In this document: positions 48,001 to 61,380 of the stretch, in pieces
Layout of the letters: each line of letters opens with the position of its first letter
Numbering within the stretch: position 1 is the stretch's first letter
Assembly (NCBI RefSeq): GCF_033115175.1
Contig: NW_026909196.1
Span: 7,502,001-7,566,000, forward strand
Direction of reading: 5' to 3'
Origin: Lepus europaeus
Lineage: Eukaryota > Chordata > Mammalia > Lagomorpha > Leporidae
Length of the DNA: 64,000 nucleotides
The notes under the pieces: model-generated
The model's input: the letters and a program-made list of their open reading frames with translations, nothing else
Told to the model about the DNA's origin: nothing
Database searches by the model: none
Translations under genes and position numbers: made by a program

Positions 48001-51000
48001 TTGAATGTTTTTTATCAGGGAACATTTAATTTTTTGCTTGGAAACACTAATTGGTTCCACATGGAGACCCCAGCTCTACACATTCGTATTTTCTAGGGAG
48101 AAAGCTAGAGGAACTGCGACAAACAAACATGATATTTCTGTTTGTATCGATGACATTTTATGCACTTTCCTAACGAAATGACTCTGCTTTTCTCCAAAAC
48201 CATTTTTTCTCTGATTTTCTCGGTCCATTGCATACGAATTCCACACCACTTTGTCCGGTTATGACTGGATGAAACAAGAAATATACAGTTGTATTTTGGC
48301 TAACTCAATCCGAAATATTTTGAAAGCCTCTGTGTTTGTGTATTCCTGATATTATCCATGGACTTTATTCTTTTGAATGCTTTTTATTTTGAACATTTAT
48401 TTGGGAACATTCCACACCAGTTTGTCTGGATATGACTGGATGAAACCGGAAATATGCGGTATTTTTTTGTCTAACCCAATCCCAGATATTGCTGCAGCCT
48501 CTGTGTTTGTGTTTTCCGGATATTGTCGATGGGCTGTATTGTTTTGAATGTTTTTTATCAGGGATCATGAATTTTTTGCTTGGAAACACTAATTGGTTCA
48601 TCATGGGAACACCACCTCTACATATTCATATTTTCTAGGTAGAAAGTTAGAGGAACTGCGGCAAACAAACATGATATTTCTGTTTGTATAGATGACATTT
48701 TATGCACTGGCTGAAGGAAAAGACTTTGCTTTTCTCCAAAACCATTTTTAATGTGAGTTGCTCGGTCCATTACATACGAATTCCACTCCACTTTTTCTGG
48801 ATATGACTAGATGAAAACAGAAACATAAAGTTGTTTTTTGGCTTACTCAATCCCAGATATTGCTAAAGCCTCTGTGTGTGTTTTCTGATTATTATCGATA
48901 AACTTAATTGTTTTGAATGTTTTTTATCAGGGAACATTTAATTTTGTACCGTAGAAACACAAATAGGTTCAACATGAGGACACCAGCTCTACACATTTGT
49001 TTTTTCTAGGGAGAAATCTAGAGGAACTGAGTCAAACAAACATGATATTTCTGTTTGTATAGATGACATTCTGTGCAGTTGCCTAAAGAAAAGACTACTT
49101 TTTTTCCAAAACCATTTTTAATGTGATTTTCTCCGTCTATTGCACATGAATTCCATCCCACTTTGTCCATTATGACTGGATGAAACCAGAAATATCCGGT
49201 TGTGTTTTCGCTAACTCAATCCCAGATATTGCTACAGCCTCAGTGTTTGTGTTTTCTGGATATTATTGATGGACTTTATTGTTTTGAATGTTTTTATCAG
49301 GGAACTTTGAATTTGTACTGTAGAAACACTAATTGGTTCCACATGGAGACACCAGCTCTACACATTCGTATTTTCTAGGAAGAAAGCCTGAGGAACGGTG
49401 GCAAACGAACATGATATTTCTGTTTGTATAGATGACATTTTATTCACTTACCGAAGGAAAAGTCTTTGCTTTTCTCCAAAACCATTTTTACTGTGATTTT
49501 CTCGGTCCATAGCATGCGAATTCCACACCACTTTTTCTGGATATGCCTGGATGTAAACAGAAATATCCGGTTGTGTTTTGGCTAACTCAAATCCAGATAT
49601 TGCTACATACTCTGTGTGTGTGTTTTCTGGATATTATCGATGGACTTTATTGTTTTGAATGCTTTTATTAGGGAACATTTAATTTTGTACCGTAGAAACA
49701 CTAAGTGGTTCCACATGGAGACAAAAGCTCTTCACACTCATATTTTCTAGGGAGAAAGCTAGAGGAACTGCGGCAAACAAACATGATATTTCTGTTTGTA
49801 TAGATGACATTTTCTGCACTTGCCTAACGAAAAGACTTTTCTTTTCTCCAAAACCATTTTTACTGTGATTTGCTCGGTCCATTGCATATGAATTCCACCC
49901 CACTTTGTCCGGGTATGAGTTGATGAAACCAGAAATATCCGATTGTGTTTTTTGGCTAACTGAATCCCAGATATTGCTACAACCTCTGTGTTTGTGTTTT
50001 CTGGATATGATCGATGCACTTTATTGTTTTGAATGTTTTTATCAGGGAACATTTTATTTCGTACCGTAGAAACACTAAGTGGTTCCACATGGAGAAACCA
50101 GCTCTACACAATCGTGTTTTCTAGGGAGAAAGCTAGAGGACCTGCGACAAACAATCATGATATTACTGTTTGTATAGATGACATTTTATGCATTTACCTA
50201 ACGAAAAGACTTTGCTTTTCTCCAAAACCACTTTTACTGTGATTTTCTTGGTCCAGTGCATACGAATTCCAGAGCAGTTTATACGGATATGACTGGATGA
50301 AACCGGAAATATCCAGTTTTACTTTGGCTAACTCAATCCCAGATATTGATACAGCCTCTGTGTTAGTGTTTTCTGGATATTATCAACGGAATTTATGGTT
50401 TTTAATGTTTTTTTATCAGGGAACATTTAATTTTGTGCTTGGAACTCTAATTGGTTCCACATGTTGAAACAAGCTATACACATTCGTATTTTCTAGGGAT
50501 AAAGCTAGAAGAACTGCGGCAAACAAACCTGATATTTCCTTTTGTATAGATGACATTTTATGCACTTGCATAACGAATAAACTTTGCTTTCCTCCAAAAC
50601 CATTTTTACTGTGATTTTCTCGGTCCATTGCATACGAATTCCACACCACTTTGTCCGGATATGACTGGATGAAACCAGAAATATCCGGTTGTGTTTGGCT
50701 AACTCAATCAGAAATATTGTGATAGCTTCTGGGTTTGTGTTTTCTATATATTATCGATGGAATTTATTGTTTTGAATGTTTTTATCAGGGAACTGTAAAT
50801 TTTGTACCATTGATACACTAATTGGTTCATCATGGGAACACCAGCTCTAAACATTTGTATTTTCCAGGCAGAAAGCTAGAGGAACTGCGACAAACAAACA
50901 TATTTCTGTTTGTACAGATGACATTTTATGCACTTGCCTAACGAAAAGACTTTGCTTTTCTACAAAACCATTTTTACTGTGATTTTCTCGGACCATTGCA

Positions 51001-52575
51001 TACGAATTCCACACCAGTTTGTCCGGGTATGACTGGATGAAAATAGAAATATACGGTTGTGTTTTGGGTAACTCAATCAGAAATATTGTGAAAGCCTCCG
51101 TGTTTGTGTTTTCTGGATATTACCCATGGACTTCATTGTTTTGAATGTTTTAATCAGGGAACATTCAATTTTTTACCGTAGAAACACTAACTGCATCATC
51201 ATGGGGACACCAGCTCTACACATTCGTATTTTCTAAGGAGAAAGCTATTGGAAGTGCGACAAACAAACATGGCATTTCTGTTTGTATCGATGACATTTTA
51301 TGCACTTGCCTAACGAAAAGACTTTGCTTTTCTCCAAAACCTTATTTACTGTGATTTTCTCAGTCCATTGCATACGAATTCCACACCAGTTTGTCTGGAT
51401 ATGACTGGATGAAACCGGAAATATCCAGTTTTGTTTTGGCTAACTCAATCCCAGATATTGCTACAGCCTCTATTTTTGTGTACTCCTGATATCATCCATG
51501 GACGTTATTGTTTTGAATGTTTTTTATCAGGGAACATTTAATTTTGTGCTTGGAAAAACTAATGGGTTCCAAATGGAGACACCAGCTCTACACATTCGTA
51601 TTTTCCAGGGAGAAAGCCAGAAGAACTGCGGCAAAGAAACATGATATTTCTGTTTGTATAGATGACATTTTATGCACTTGCCTAATGAAAATACGTTGCT
51701 TTTCTACAAAACCATTTTTACTGTGATTTTCTCGGACCATTGCATACGAATTCCACACCAGTTTGTCCAGATATGACTGGATGAAACCGGAAATATCCGG
51801 TTTTGTTTTGGCTAACTCAATCCCAGATATTGCTACAGCCTCTTTGTGTGTGTTTTCTGGATATTATCAATGGACTTTATTGTTTTGAATGTTTTTTATT
51901 GGGGAACATTTTATTTTGGGCTTGGATACAGTAATTGGTTCCACCTGGAGACCCCAGCTCTACATATTCATATTTTCTGGGTAGATAGCAAGAGGAACTG
52001 TGACAAACAAACATGATATTTCTGTTTGTATAGACGACATTTTATGCACTTGCATAAAGAAAAGATTTTGCTTTTCTCCAAAACCATTTGTACTGTGATT
52101 TTCTCAGTCCATTACATACGAATTCCACACAAGTTTGTCCAGATATGACTGGATGAAACCGGAAATATCCGGTTTTCTTTGGGCTAACTCAATCCGAAAT
52201 ATTGTGAAAGCCTCTCTGTTTGTGTTTTCCGGATATTATCCACGGACTTCATTGTTTCGAATGTTTTTATCAGGGAACATTTCATTTTGTACCGTAAAAA
52301 CACTAATTGGTTCATCATGGGGACACCAGCTCTACACATTCGTATTTTCTAAGAAGAAAGCTAGAGGATCTGCAACAAACAAACATGATATTTCTGTTTG
52401 TATAGATGACATTTTATGCACTTGCCTAACGAAAAGACTTTGCTTTTCTCCAAAACCATTTGTACTGTGATTTTATGGACCATTGCATACGAATTCCACT
52501 CCAGTTTGTCCGGATATGACTGGATGAAACCGGAAATATCCGGTTATGTTTTGGCTAACTCAATCCCAGATATTG
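45003..52575 (+). repeat. 7573-bp higher-order unit, copy B
   Basis: Tandem partner of copy A, directly adjoining, same strand. The monomer at its right edge goes on into GCCTCTGTGTTTGTG, where copy A goes on into ACTTCTGATTTTGTG, as expected for an unequal crossover between monomers. It could also be an assembly duplication. Confidence 0.93.
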
Positions 52576-54720
52576 CTACAGCCTCTGTGTTTGTGTTTTC
52601 TGGACATTATCAACGGACTTTATTGTTTTGAATGTTTGTTATCCGGGAACATTAAATTTTGGGCTTGGATACAGTAATTGGTTCCACATGGAGACACCAG
52701 CTCTACACATTCGTATTTTCCTGGGAGAAAGCTAGAGGAACTGCGGCAAACAAACATGATATTTCTGTTTGTATAGATGACATTTTATGCACTTGCCTAA
52801 CGAAAAGACTTTGTTTTTCTCCAAAACCACTTGTACTGTAATTTTCTCGGTCCATTGCATACGAATTCCACACCACTTTGTCTGGATATTACTGGATGAA
52901 ACCAGAAATATCCGCTTGTGTTTTGGCTAAGTCAATCCGAAATATTGTGAAAGCCTCTGTGTTTGTGTTTTCTGGATATTATCCATGGACTTCATTGTTT
53001 TGAATGCTTTTATCAGGGAACATTCAATTTTTTACCATAGAAACACTAACTGGTTCATCATGGGGACACCAGCTCTACACATTTGTATTTTCTCAGGAGA
53101 ACCCTAGAGGAACTGCGACAAAGAAATATGATATTTCTGTTTGTATAGATGACATTTTATGCACTTGCCTAACGAAAAGACTTTGCTTTTCTCCAAAACC
53201 ATTTTTTCTCTGTTTTTCTCAGTCCATTACATACGAATTCCACACCAGTTTGTCCGGATATGACTGGATGAAAATAGAAATATACGGTTGTGTTTTGGGT
53301 AACTCAATCAGAAATATTGTGAAAGCCTCCGTGTTTGTGTTTTCTGGATATTACCCATGGACTTTATTGTTTTGAATGTTTTTATCAGGGAACATTCAAT
53401 TTTTTACCGTAGAAACACTAACTGCTTCATCATGGGGACACCAGCTCTACACATTCGTATTTTCTAAGGAGAAAGCTATTGGAAGTGCGACAAACAAACA
53501 TGGCATTTCTGTTTGTATCGATGACATTTTATGCACTTGCCTAACGAAAAGACTTTGCTTTTCTCCAAAACCTTATTTACTGTGATTTTCTCAGTCCATT
53601 GCATACGAATTCCACACCAGTTTGTCTGGATATGACTGGATGAAACTGGAAATATCTAGTTTTGTTTTGGCTAACTCAATCCCAGATATTGCTACAGCCT
53701 CTATTTTTGTGTACTCCTGATATCATCCATGGACGTTATTGTTTTGAATGTTTTTTATCAGGGAACATTTAATTTTGTGCTTGGAAACACTAATGGGTTC
53801 CAAATGGAGACACCAGCTCTACACATTCGTATTTTCCAGGGAGAAAGCTAGAGGAACTGCGGCAAACAAACATGATATTTCTGTTTGTATAGATGACATT
53901 TTACGCACTTGCCTAATGAAAATACGTTGCTTTTCTACAAAACCATTTGTACTGTGATTTTCTCGGACCATTGCATACGAATTCCACACCAGTTTGTCCG
54001 GATATGACTGGAAGAAACCAGAAATATCCGGTTGTGTTTTGGCTAACTCAATCCCAGATATTGCTACAGCCTCTGTGTTTGTGTATTTCTGACTTTATCT
54101 ATGGACTTTATTATTTTGAATGTTCGTTATCGGGGAACATTTAATTTTGGGCCTGGATACAGTAATTGGTTCCACCAGGAGACACCAGTTCAAAACATTC
54201 GTATTTTCTAGGGAGAAATCCAGAGGAACAGCGAGAAACTAACATGATATTTCTGTTTGTATAGATGACATTTTATGCACTTGCCTAATGAAAAGACTTT
54301 GCTTTTCTCCAAAACCAGTTGTATTGTGATTATCTCGGTCCATTGCATACGAATTCCACACCACTTTGTCCGGATATTACTGGATGAAACTGGAAATATC
54401 CGGTTTTGTTTTGGCTAACTCAATCCCAGCTATTGCTACAGCCTCTGTGTTTTCTGGATATTATCAACGGACTTTTTTGTTTTGAATGTTTTTTATCGGG
54501 GAACATTTCATTTTGTACCGTAGAAAAACTGATTGGTTCATCATGGGGACACCAGCTCTACACATTCGTATTTTCTAAGGAGAAATCTAGAGGAACTGAG
54601 GCAAACAAATATGATATTTCTGTTTGTATAGATGACATTTTATGCACTTGCCTAACGAAAAGACTTTGCTTTTCTCCAAAACCATTTTTACTGTGATTTT
54701 CTCCATCCATTGCATACGAT
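52135..54720 (+). repeat. Satellite segment repeated at about 58820-61380
   Basis: Monomer variants match at an offset of about 6685 bp (6684 at the right end). They include the TTTTCCTGGGAGAAAGC monomer, the TCTCAGGAGAACCCTAGAGG monomer and the TTCTGTGTACTCCTGATATC monomer (GTACTCCTGATATC). Its left 435 bp overlap the end of the 7573-bp copy B. Confidence 0.8.
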
Positions 54721-57144
54721 TCCACACTACTTTGTCCGGATGTGACTGGATGAAAACGGAAATGTCCGGTTTTGTTTTGGCTAACACAATACCAGATATT
54801 GGTACAGCCTCTGAGTTTGTGTTTTCTGGATATTATTAATGGACATTATTATTTTGAATATTCGTTATCGGGGAACATTTAATTTTGGGCTTGGATACAG
54901 TAATTGGTTCCACCTGGAGACACCAGCTCTACATATTCGTATTTTCTAGGGAGAAAGATAGAGGATCTGTGGCAATCAAACATGATATTTCTGTTTGTAT
55001 AGAAGACATTTTATGCACTTGCCTAATGAAAATACGTGCTTTTCTCCAAAACCATTTTTACTGTGATTTTTCTCGGTCCATTGCATACGAATTCCAAATC
55101 TGTTTGTTCGAATATGACTAGATGAAACCGGAAATATCCGGATGTGTTTTGGCTAACTCAATCCCTGATATTGCTACAGCCTCTGTGTTTGTGTTTTCCG
55201 GATATTATCGATGGACTTTATTGTTTTGAATGTTTTTTATCTGGGAATATTTAATTTTTTGCTTGGAATCACTGAATGTTTCCACATGGAGACACCAGCT
55301 CTACACATTCGTATTTTCTAGGGAGAAAGCAAGAGGAACTGCGGCAAACAAACATGATATTTCTGTTTGTATAGATGACATTTTATACAGTTGCCTAACG
55401 AAAAGACTTTGCTTTTCTTTAAAACCATTTTTACTGTGATTTTCTCGGTCCATTGCATACGAATTCCACACCAGTTTGTCCAGATATGACTGGATGAAAC
55501 CGGAAATATCCGGTTTTGTTTTGGCTAACTCAATCCCAGATATTGCTACAGCCTCTGTGTGTGTGTTTTCTGGATATTATCAATGGACTTTATTGTTTTG
55601 AATGTTTTTTATCTGGGAATATATAATTTTTTGCTTGGAATCTCTGAATGTTTCCACATGGAGACACCAGCTCTACACATTCGTATTTTCTAGGGAGAAA
55701 GCAAGAGGAACTGCGGCAAACAAACATGATATTTCTGTTTGTATAGATGACATTTTATACAGTTGCCTAACGAAAAGACTTTGCTTTTCTTTAAAACCAT
55801 TTTTACTGTGATTTTCTCGGTCCATTGCATACGAATTCCACACCAGTTTGTCCAGATATGACTGGATGAAACCGGAAATATCCGGTTTTGTTTTGGCTAA
55901 CTCAATCCCAGATATTGCTACAGCCTCTGTGTGTGTGTTTTCTGGATATTATCAATGGACTTTATTGTTTTGAATGTTTTTTATTGGGGAACATTTTATT
56001 TTGGGCTTGGATACAGTAATTGGTTCCACCTGGAGACCCCAGCTCTACATATTCATATTTTCTGGGTAGATAGCAAGAGGAACTGCGACAAACAAACATG
56101 ATATTTCTGTTTGTATAGACGACATTTTATGCACTTGCATAAAGAAAAGATTTTGCTTTTCTCCAAAACCATTTGTACTTTGATTTTCTCAGTCCATTAC
56201 ATACGAATTCCACACAAGTTTGTCCGGATATGACTGGATGAAACCAGAAATATCCGGTTTTCTTTTGGCTATCTCAATCCGAAATATTGTGAAAGCCTCT
56301 CTGTTTGTGTTTTCCGGATATTATCCACGGACTTCATTGTTTCGAATGTTTTTATCAGGGAACATTTCATTTTGTACCGTAAAAACACTAATTGGTTCAT
56401 CATGGGGACACCAGCTCTACACATTCGTATTTTCTAAGAAGAAAGCTAGAGGATCTGCAACAAACAAACATGATATTTCTGTTTGTATAGATGACATTTT
56501 ATGCACTTGCCTAACGAACAGACTTTGCTTTTCTCCGAAACCAATTGTACTGTGATTTTATGGACCATTGCATACGAATTCCACTCCAGTTTGTCCGGAT
56601 ATGACTGGATGAAACCGGAAATATCCGGTTATGTTTTGGCTAACTCAATCCCAGATATTGCTACAGCCTCTGTGTTTGGGTTTTCTGGACATTATCAACG
56701 GACTTTATTGTTTTGAATGTTTGTTATCCAGGAACATTAAATTTTGGGCTTGGATACAGTAATTGGTTCCACATGGAGACACCAGCTCTACACATTCGTA
56801 TTTTCCTGGGAGAAAGCTAGAGGAACTGCGGCAAACAAACATGATATTTCTGTTTGTATAGATGACATTTTATGCACTTGCCTAACGAAAAGACTTTGTT
56901 TTACTCCAAAACCATTTGTACTGTAATTTTCTCGGTCCATTGCATACGAATTCCACACCACTTTGTCTGGATATTACTGGATGAAACCAGAAATATCCGC
57001 TTGTGTGTTGGCTAAGTCAATCCGAAATATTGTGAAAGCCTCTGTGTTGTGTTTTCTGGATATTATCCATGGACTTCATTGTTTTGAATGCTTTTATCAG
57101 GGAACATTCAATTTTTTACCGTAGAAACACTAACTGCTTCATCA
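54545..57144 (+). repeat. 2600-bp seven-monomer unit, copy A
   Basis: Seven monomers (7 x about 371 bp) recur 2600-2601 bp later with few changes; a one-base deletion in copy B near 57549 accounts for the shift. Two adjacent monomers inside it (about 55230 and 55602, spacing 372) are themselves nearly identical. The edges are approximate. Confidence 0.88.
55602..55973 (+). repeat. Representative 372-bp satellite monomer
   Basis: One monomer period, chosen because its neighbour 372 bp to the left is almost the same. Order of landmarks: GAATGTTTTTTATC, CACCAGCTCTACACATTC, AACAAACATGATATTTCTG, an EcoRI site (GAATTC) near 55828, the dyad region, TTTTGGCTAACTC, GCCTCTGTGTG. AT content is clearly above half. 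I see no exact CENP-B box. Confidence 0.85.
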
Positions 57145-59745
57145 TGGGGACACCAGCTCTACACATTCGTATTTTCTAAGGAGAAATCTAGAGGAACTGA
57201 GGCAAACAAACATGGCATTTCTGTTTGTATAGATGACATTTTATGCACTTGCCTAACGAAAAGACTTTGCTTTTCTCCAAAACCATTTTTACTGTGATTT
57301 TCTCCATCCATTGCATACGATTCCACACTACTTTGTCCGGATGTGACTGGATGAAAACGGAAATGTCCGGTTTTTTTTTGGCTAACACAATACCAGATAT
57401 TGGTACAGCCTCTGAGTTTGTGTTTTCTAGATATTATTAATGGACATTATTATTTTGAATATTCGTTATCGGGGAACATTTAATTTTGGGCTTGGATACA
57501 GTAATTGGTTCCACCTGGAGACACCAGCTCTACATATTCGTATTTTCTAGGGAGAAAGTAGAGGATCTGTGGCAATCAAACATGATATTTCTGTTTGTAT
57601 AGAAGACATTTTATGCACTTGCCTAATGAAAATACGTGCTTTTCTCCAAAACCATTTTTACTGTGATTTTTCTCGGTCCATTGCATACGAATTCCAAATC
57701 TGTTTGTTCGAATATGACTAGATGAAACCGGAAATATCCGGATGTGTTTTGGCTAACTCAATCCCTGATATTGCTACAGCCTCTGTGTTTGTGTTTTCCG
57801 GATATTATCGATGGACTTTATTGTTTTGAATGTTTTTTATCTGGGAATATTTAATTTTTTGCTTGGAATCACTGAATGTTTCCACATGGAGACACCAGCT
57901 CTACACATTCGTATTTTCTAGGGAGAAAGCAAGAGGAACTGCGGCAAACAAACATGATATTTCTGTTTGTATAGATGACATTTTATACAGTTGCCTAACG
58001 AAAAGACTTTGCTTTTCTTTAAAACCATTTTTACTGTGATTTTCTCGGTCCATTGCATACGAATTCCACACCAGTTTGTCCAGATATGACTGGATGAAAC
58101 CGGAAATATCCGGTTTTGTTTTGGCTAACTCAATCCCAGATATTGCTACAGCCTCTGTGTGTGTGTTTTCTGGATATTATCAATGGACTTTATTGTTTTG
58201 AATGTTTTTTATCTGGGAATATATAATTTTTTGCTTGGAATCACTGAATGTTTCCACATGGAGACACCAGCTCTACACATTCGTATTTTCTAGGGAGAAA
58301 GCAAGAGGAACTGCGGCAAACAAACATGATATTTCTGTTTGTATAGATGACATTTTATACAGTTGCCTAACGAAAAGACTTTGCTTTTCTTTAAAACCAT
58401 TTTTACTGTGATTTTCTCGGTCCATTGCATACGAATTCCACACCAGTTTGTCCAGATATGACTGGATGAAACCGGAAATATCCGGTTTTGTTTTGGCTAA
58501 CTCAATCCCAGCTATTGCTACATCCTCTTTGTGTGTGTTTTCTGGATATTATCAATGGACTTTATTGTTTTGAATGTTTTTTATTGGGGAACATTTTATT
58601 TTGGGCTTGGATACAGTAATTGGTTCCACCTGGAGACCCCAGCTCTACATATTCATATTTTCTGGGTAGATAGCAAGAGGAACTGCGACAAACAAACATG
58701 ATATTTCTGTTTGTATAGACGACATTTTATGCACTTGCATAAAGAAAAGATTTTGCTTTTCTCCAAAACCATTTGTACTTTGATTTTCTCAGTCCATTAC
58801 ATACGAATTCCACACAAGTTTGTCCGGATATGACTGGATGAAACCAGAAATATCCGGTTTTCTTTTGGCTAACTCAATCCGAAATATTGTGAAAGCCTCT
58901 CTGTTTGTGTTTTCCGGATATTATCCACGGACTTCATTGTTTCGAATGTTTTTATCAGGGAACATTTCATTTTGTACCGTAAAAACACTAATTGGTTCAT
59001 CATGGGGACACCAGCTCTACACATTCGTATTTTCTAAGAAGAAAGCTAGAGGATCTGCAACAAACAAACATGATATTTCTGTTTGTATAGATGACATTTT
59101 ATGCACTTGCCTAACGAACAGACTTTGCTTTTCTCCGAAACCAATTGTACTGTGATTTTATGGACCATTGCATACGAATTCCACTCAAGTTTGTCCGGAT
59201 ATGACTGGATGAAACCGGAAATATCCGGTTATGTTTTGGCTAACTCAATCCCAGATATTGCTACAGCCTCTGTGTTTGGGTTTTCTGGACATTATCAACG
59301 GACTTTATTGTTTTGAATGTTTGTTATCCGGGAACATTAAATTTTGGGCTTGGATACAGTAATTGGTTCCACATGGAGACACCAGCTCTACACATTCGTA
59401 TTTTCCTGGGAGAAAGCTAGAGGAACTGCGGCAAACAAACATGATATTTCTGTTTGTATAGATGACATTTTATGCACTTGCCTAACGAAAAGACTTTGTT
59501 TTTCTCCAAAACCATTTGTACTGTAATTTTCTCGGTCCATTGCATACGAATTCCACACCACTTTGTCTGGATATTACTGGATGAAACCAGAAATATCCGC
59601 TTGTGTTTTGGCTAAGTCAATCCGAAATATTGTGAAAGCCTCTGTGTTTGTGTTTTCTGGATATTATCCATGGACTTCATTGTTTTGAATGCTTTTATCA
59701 GGGAACATTCAATTTTTTACCATAGAAACACTAACTGGTTCATCA
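57145..59745 (+). repeat. 2600-bp seven-monomer unit, copy B
   Basis: Tandem partner of 54545-57144. From about 58820 on it also belongs to the segment shared with 52135-54720, showing that the two duplications are nested. Confidence 0.88.
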
Positions 59746-61380
59746 TGGGGACACCAGCTCTACACATTTGTATTTTCTCAGGAGAACCCTAGAGGAACTG
59801 CGACAAAGAAATATGATATTTCTGTTTGTATAGATGACATTTTATGCACTTGCCTAACGAAAAGACTTTGCTTTTCCCCCAAACCATTTTTTCTCCTTTT
59901 TTCTCAGTCCATTACATACGAATTCCACACCAGTTTGTCCGGATATGACTGGATGAAAATAGAAATATACGGTTGTGTTTTGGGTAACTCAATCAGAAAT
60001 ATTGTGAAAGCCTACGTGTTTGTGTTTTCTGGATATTACCCATGGACTTTATTGTTTTGAATGTTTTTATCAGGGAACATTCAATTTTTTACCGTAGAAA
60101 CACTAACTGCTTCATCATGGGGACACCAGCTCTACACATTAGTATTTTCTAAGGAGATAGCTATTGGAAGTGCGACAAACAAACATGGCATTTCTGTTTG
60201 TATCGATGACATTTTATGCACTTGCCTAACGAAAAGACTTTGCTTTTCTCCAAAACCTTATTTACTTTGAATTTCTCAGTCCATTGCATACGAATTCCAC
60301 ACCAGTTTGTCTGGATATGACTGGATGAAACTGGAAATATCCAGTTTTGTTTTGGCTAACTCAATCCCAGATATTGCTACAGCCTCTATTTTTGTGTACT
60401 CCTGATATCATCCATGGACATTATTGTTTTGAATGTTTTTTATCAGGGAACATTTAATTTTGTGCTTGGAAACACTAATGGGTTCCAAATGGAGACACCG
60501 CTCTACACATTCGTATTTTCCAGGGAGAAAGCTAGAGGAACTGCGGCAAACAAACATGATATTTCTGTTTGTATAGATGACATTTTATGCACTTGCCTAA
60601 TGAAAATACATTGCTTTTCTACAAAACCATTTTTACTGTGATTTTCTCGGACCATTGCATACGAATTCCACACCAGTTTGTCCGGATATGACTGGAAGAA
60701 ACCAGAAATATCCGGTTGTGTTTTGGCTAACTCAATCCCAGATATTGCTACAGCCTCTGTGTTTGTGTATTCCTGATTTTATCTATGGACTTTATTATTG
60801 TGAATGTTCGTTATCGGGGAACATTTAATTTTGGGCCTGGATACAGTAATTGGTTCCACCAGGAGACACCAGTTCTAAACATTCGTATTTTCTAGGGAGA
60901 AAGCCAGAGGAACAGCGAGAAACAAACATGATATTTCTGTTTGTATAGATGACATTTTATGCACTTGCCTAACGAAAAGACTTTGCTTTTCTCCAAAACC
61001 AGTTGTATTGTGATTATCTCGGTCCATGACAGACGAATTCCACACCGCTTTGTCCGGATATTACTGGATGAAACTGGAAATATCCGGTTTTGTTTTGGCT
61101 ATCTCAATCCCAGCTATTGCTACAGCCTCTGTGTTTTCTGGATATTATCAACGGACTTTTTTGTTTTGAATGTTTTTTATCGGGGAACATTTCATTTTGT
61201 ACCGTAGAAAAACTAAATGGTTCATCATGGGGACACCAGCTCTACACATTCGTATTTTCTAAGGAGAAATCTAGAGGAACTGAGGCAAACAAATATGATA
61301 TTTCTGTTTGTATAGATGACATTTTATGCACTTGCCTAACGAAAAGACTTTGCTTTTCCCCAAAACCATTTTTTCTCTGT
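58820..61380 (+). repeat. Satellite segment, partner of about 52135-54720
   Basis: Same monomer series at +6685. Near 61350 it switches within one monomer from the series of about 54660 to the series of about 53190 (CCATTTTTTCTCTGTTTTTC), a chimaeric monomer. A further switch near 61690-61740 joins it to a type also seen at about 63360-63410. Confidence 0.78.

Noticed and set aside
55602-55973. Possible CENP-B box on the minus strand around TTTTCGTTAGGCAAG
   Set aside because: It keeps TTCGTT but lacks the required A and the CGGG core, so it does not meet the minimal CENP-B recognition pattern. It may be a degenerate relic or chance.
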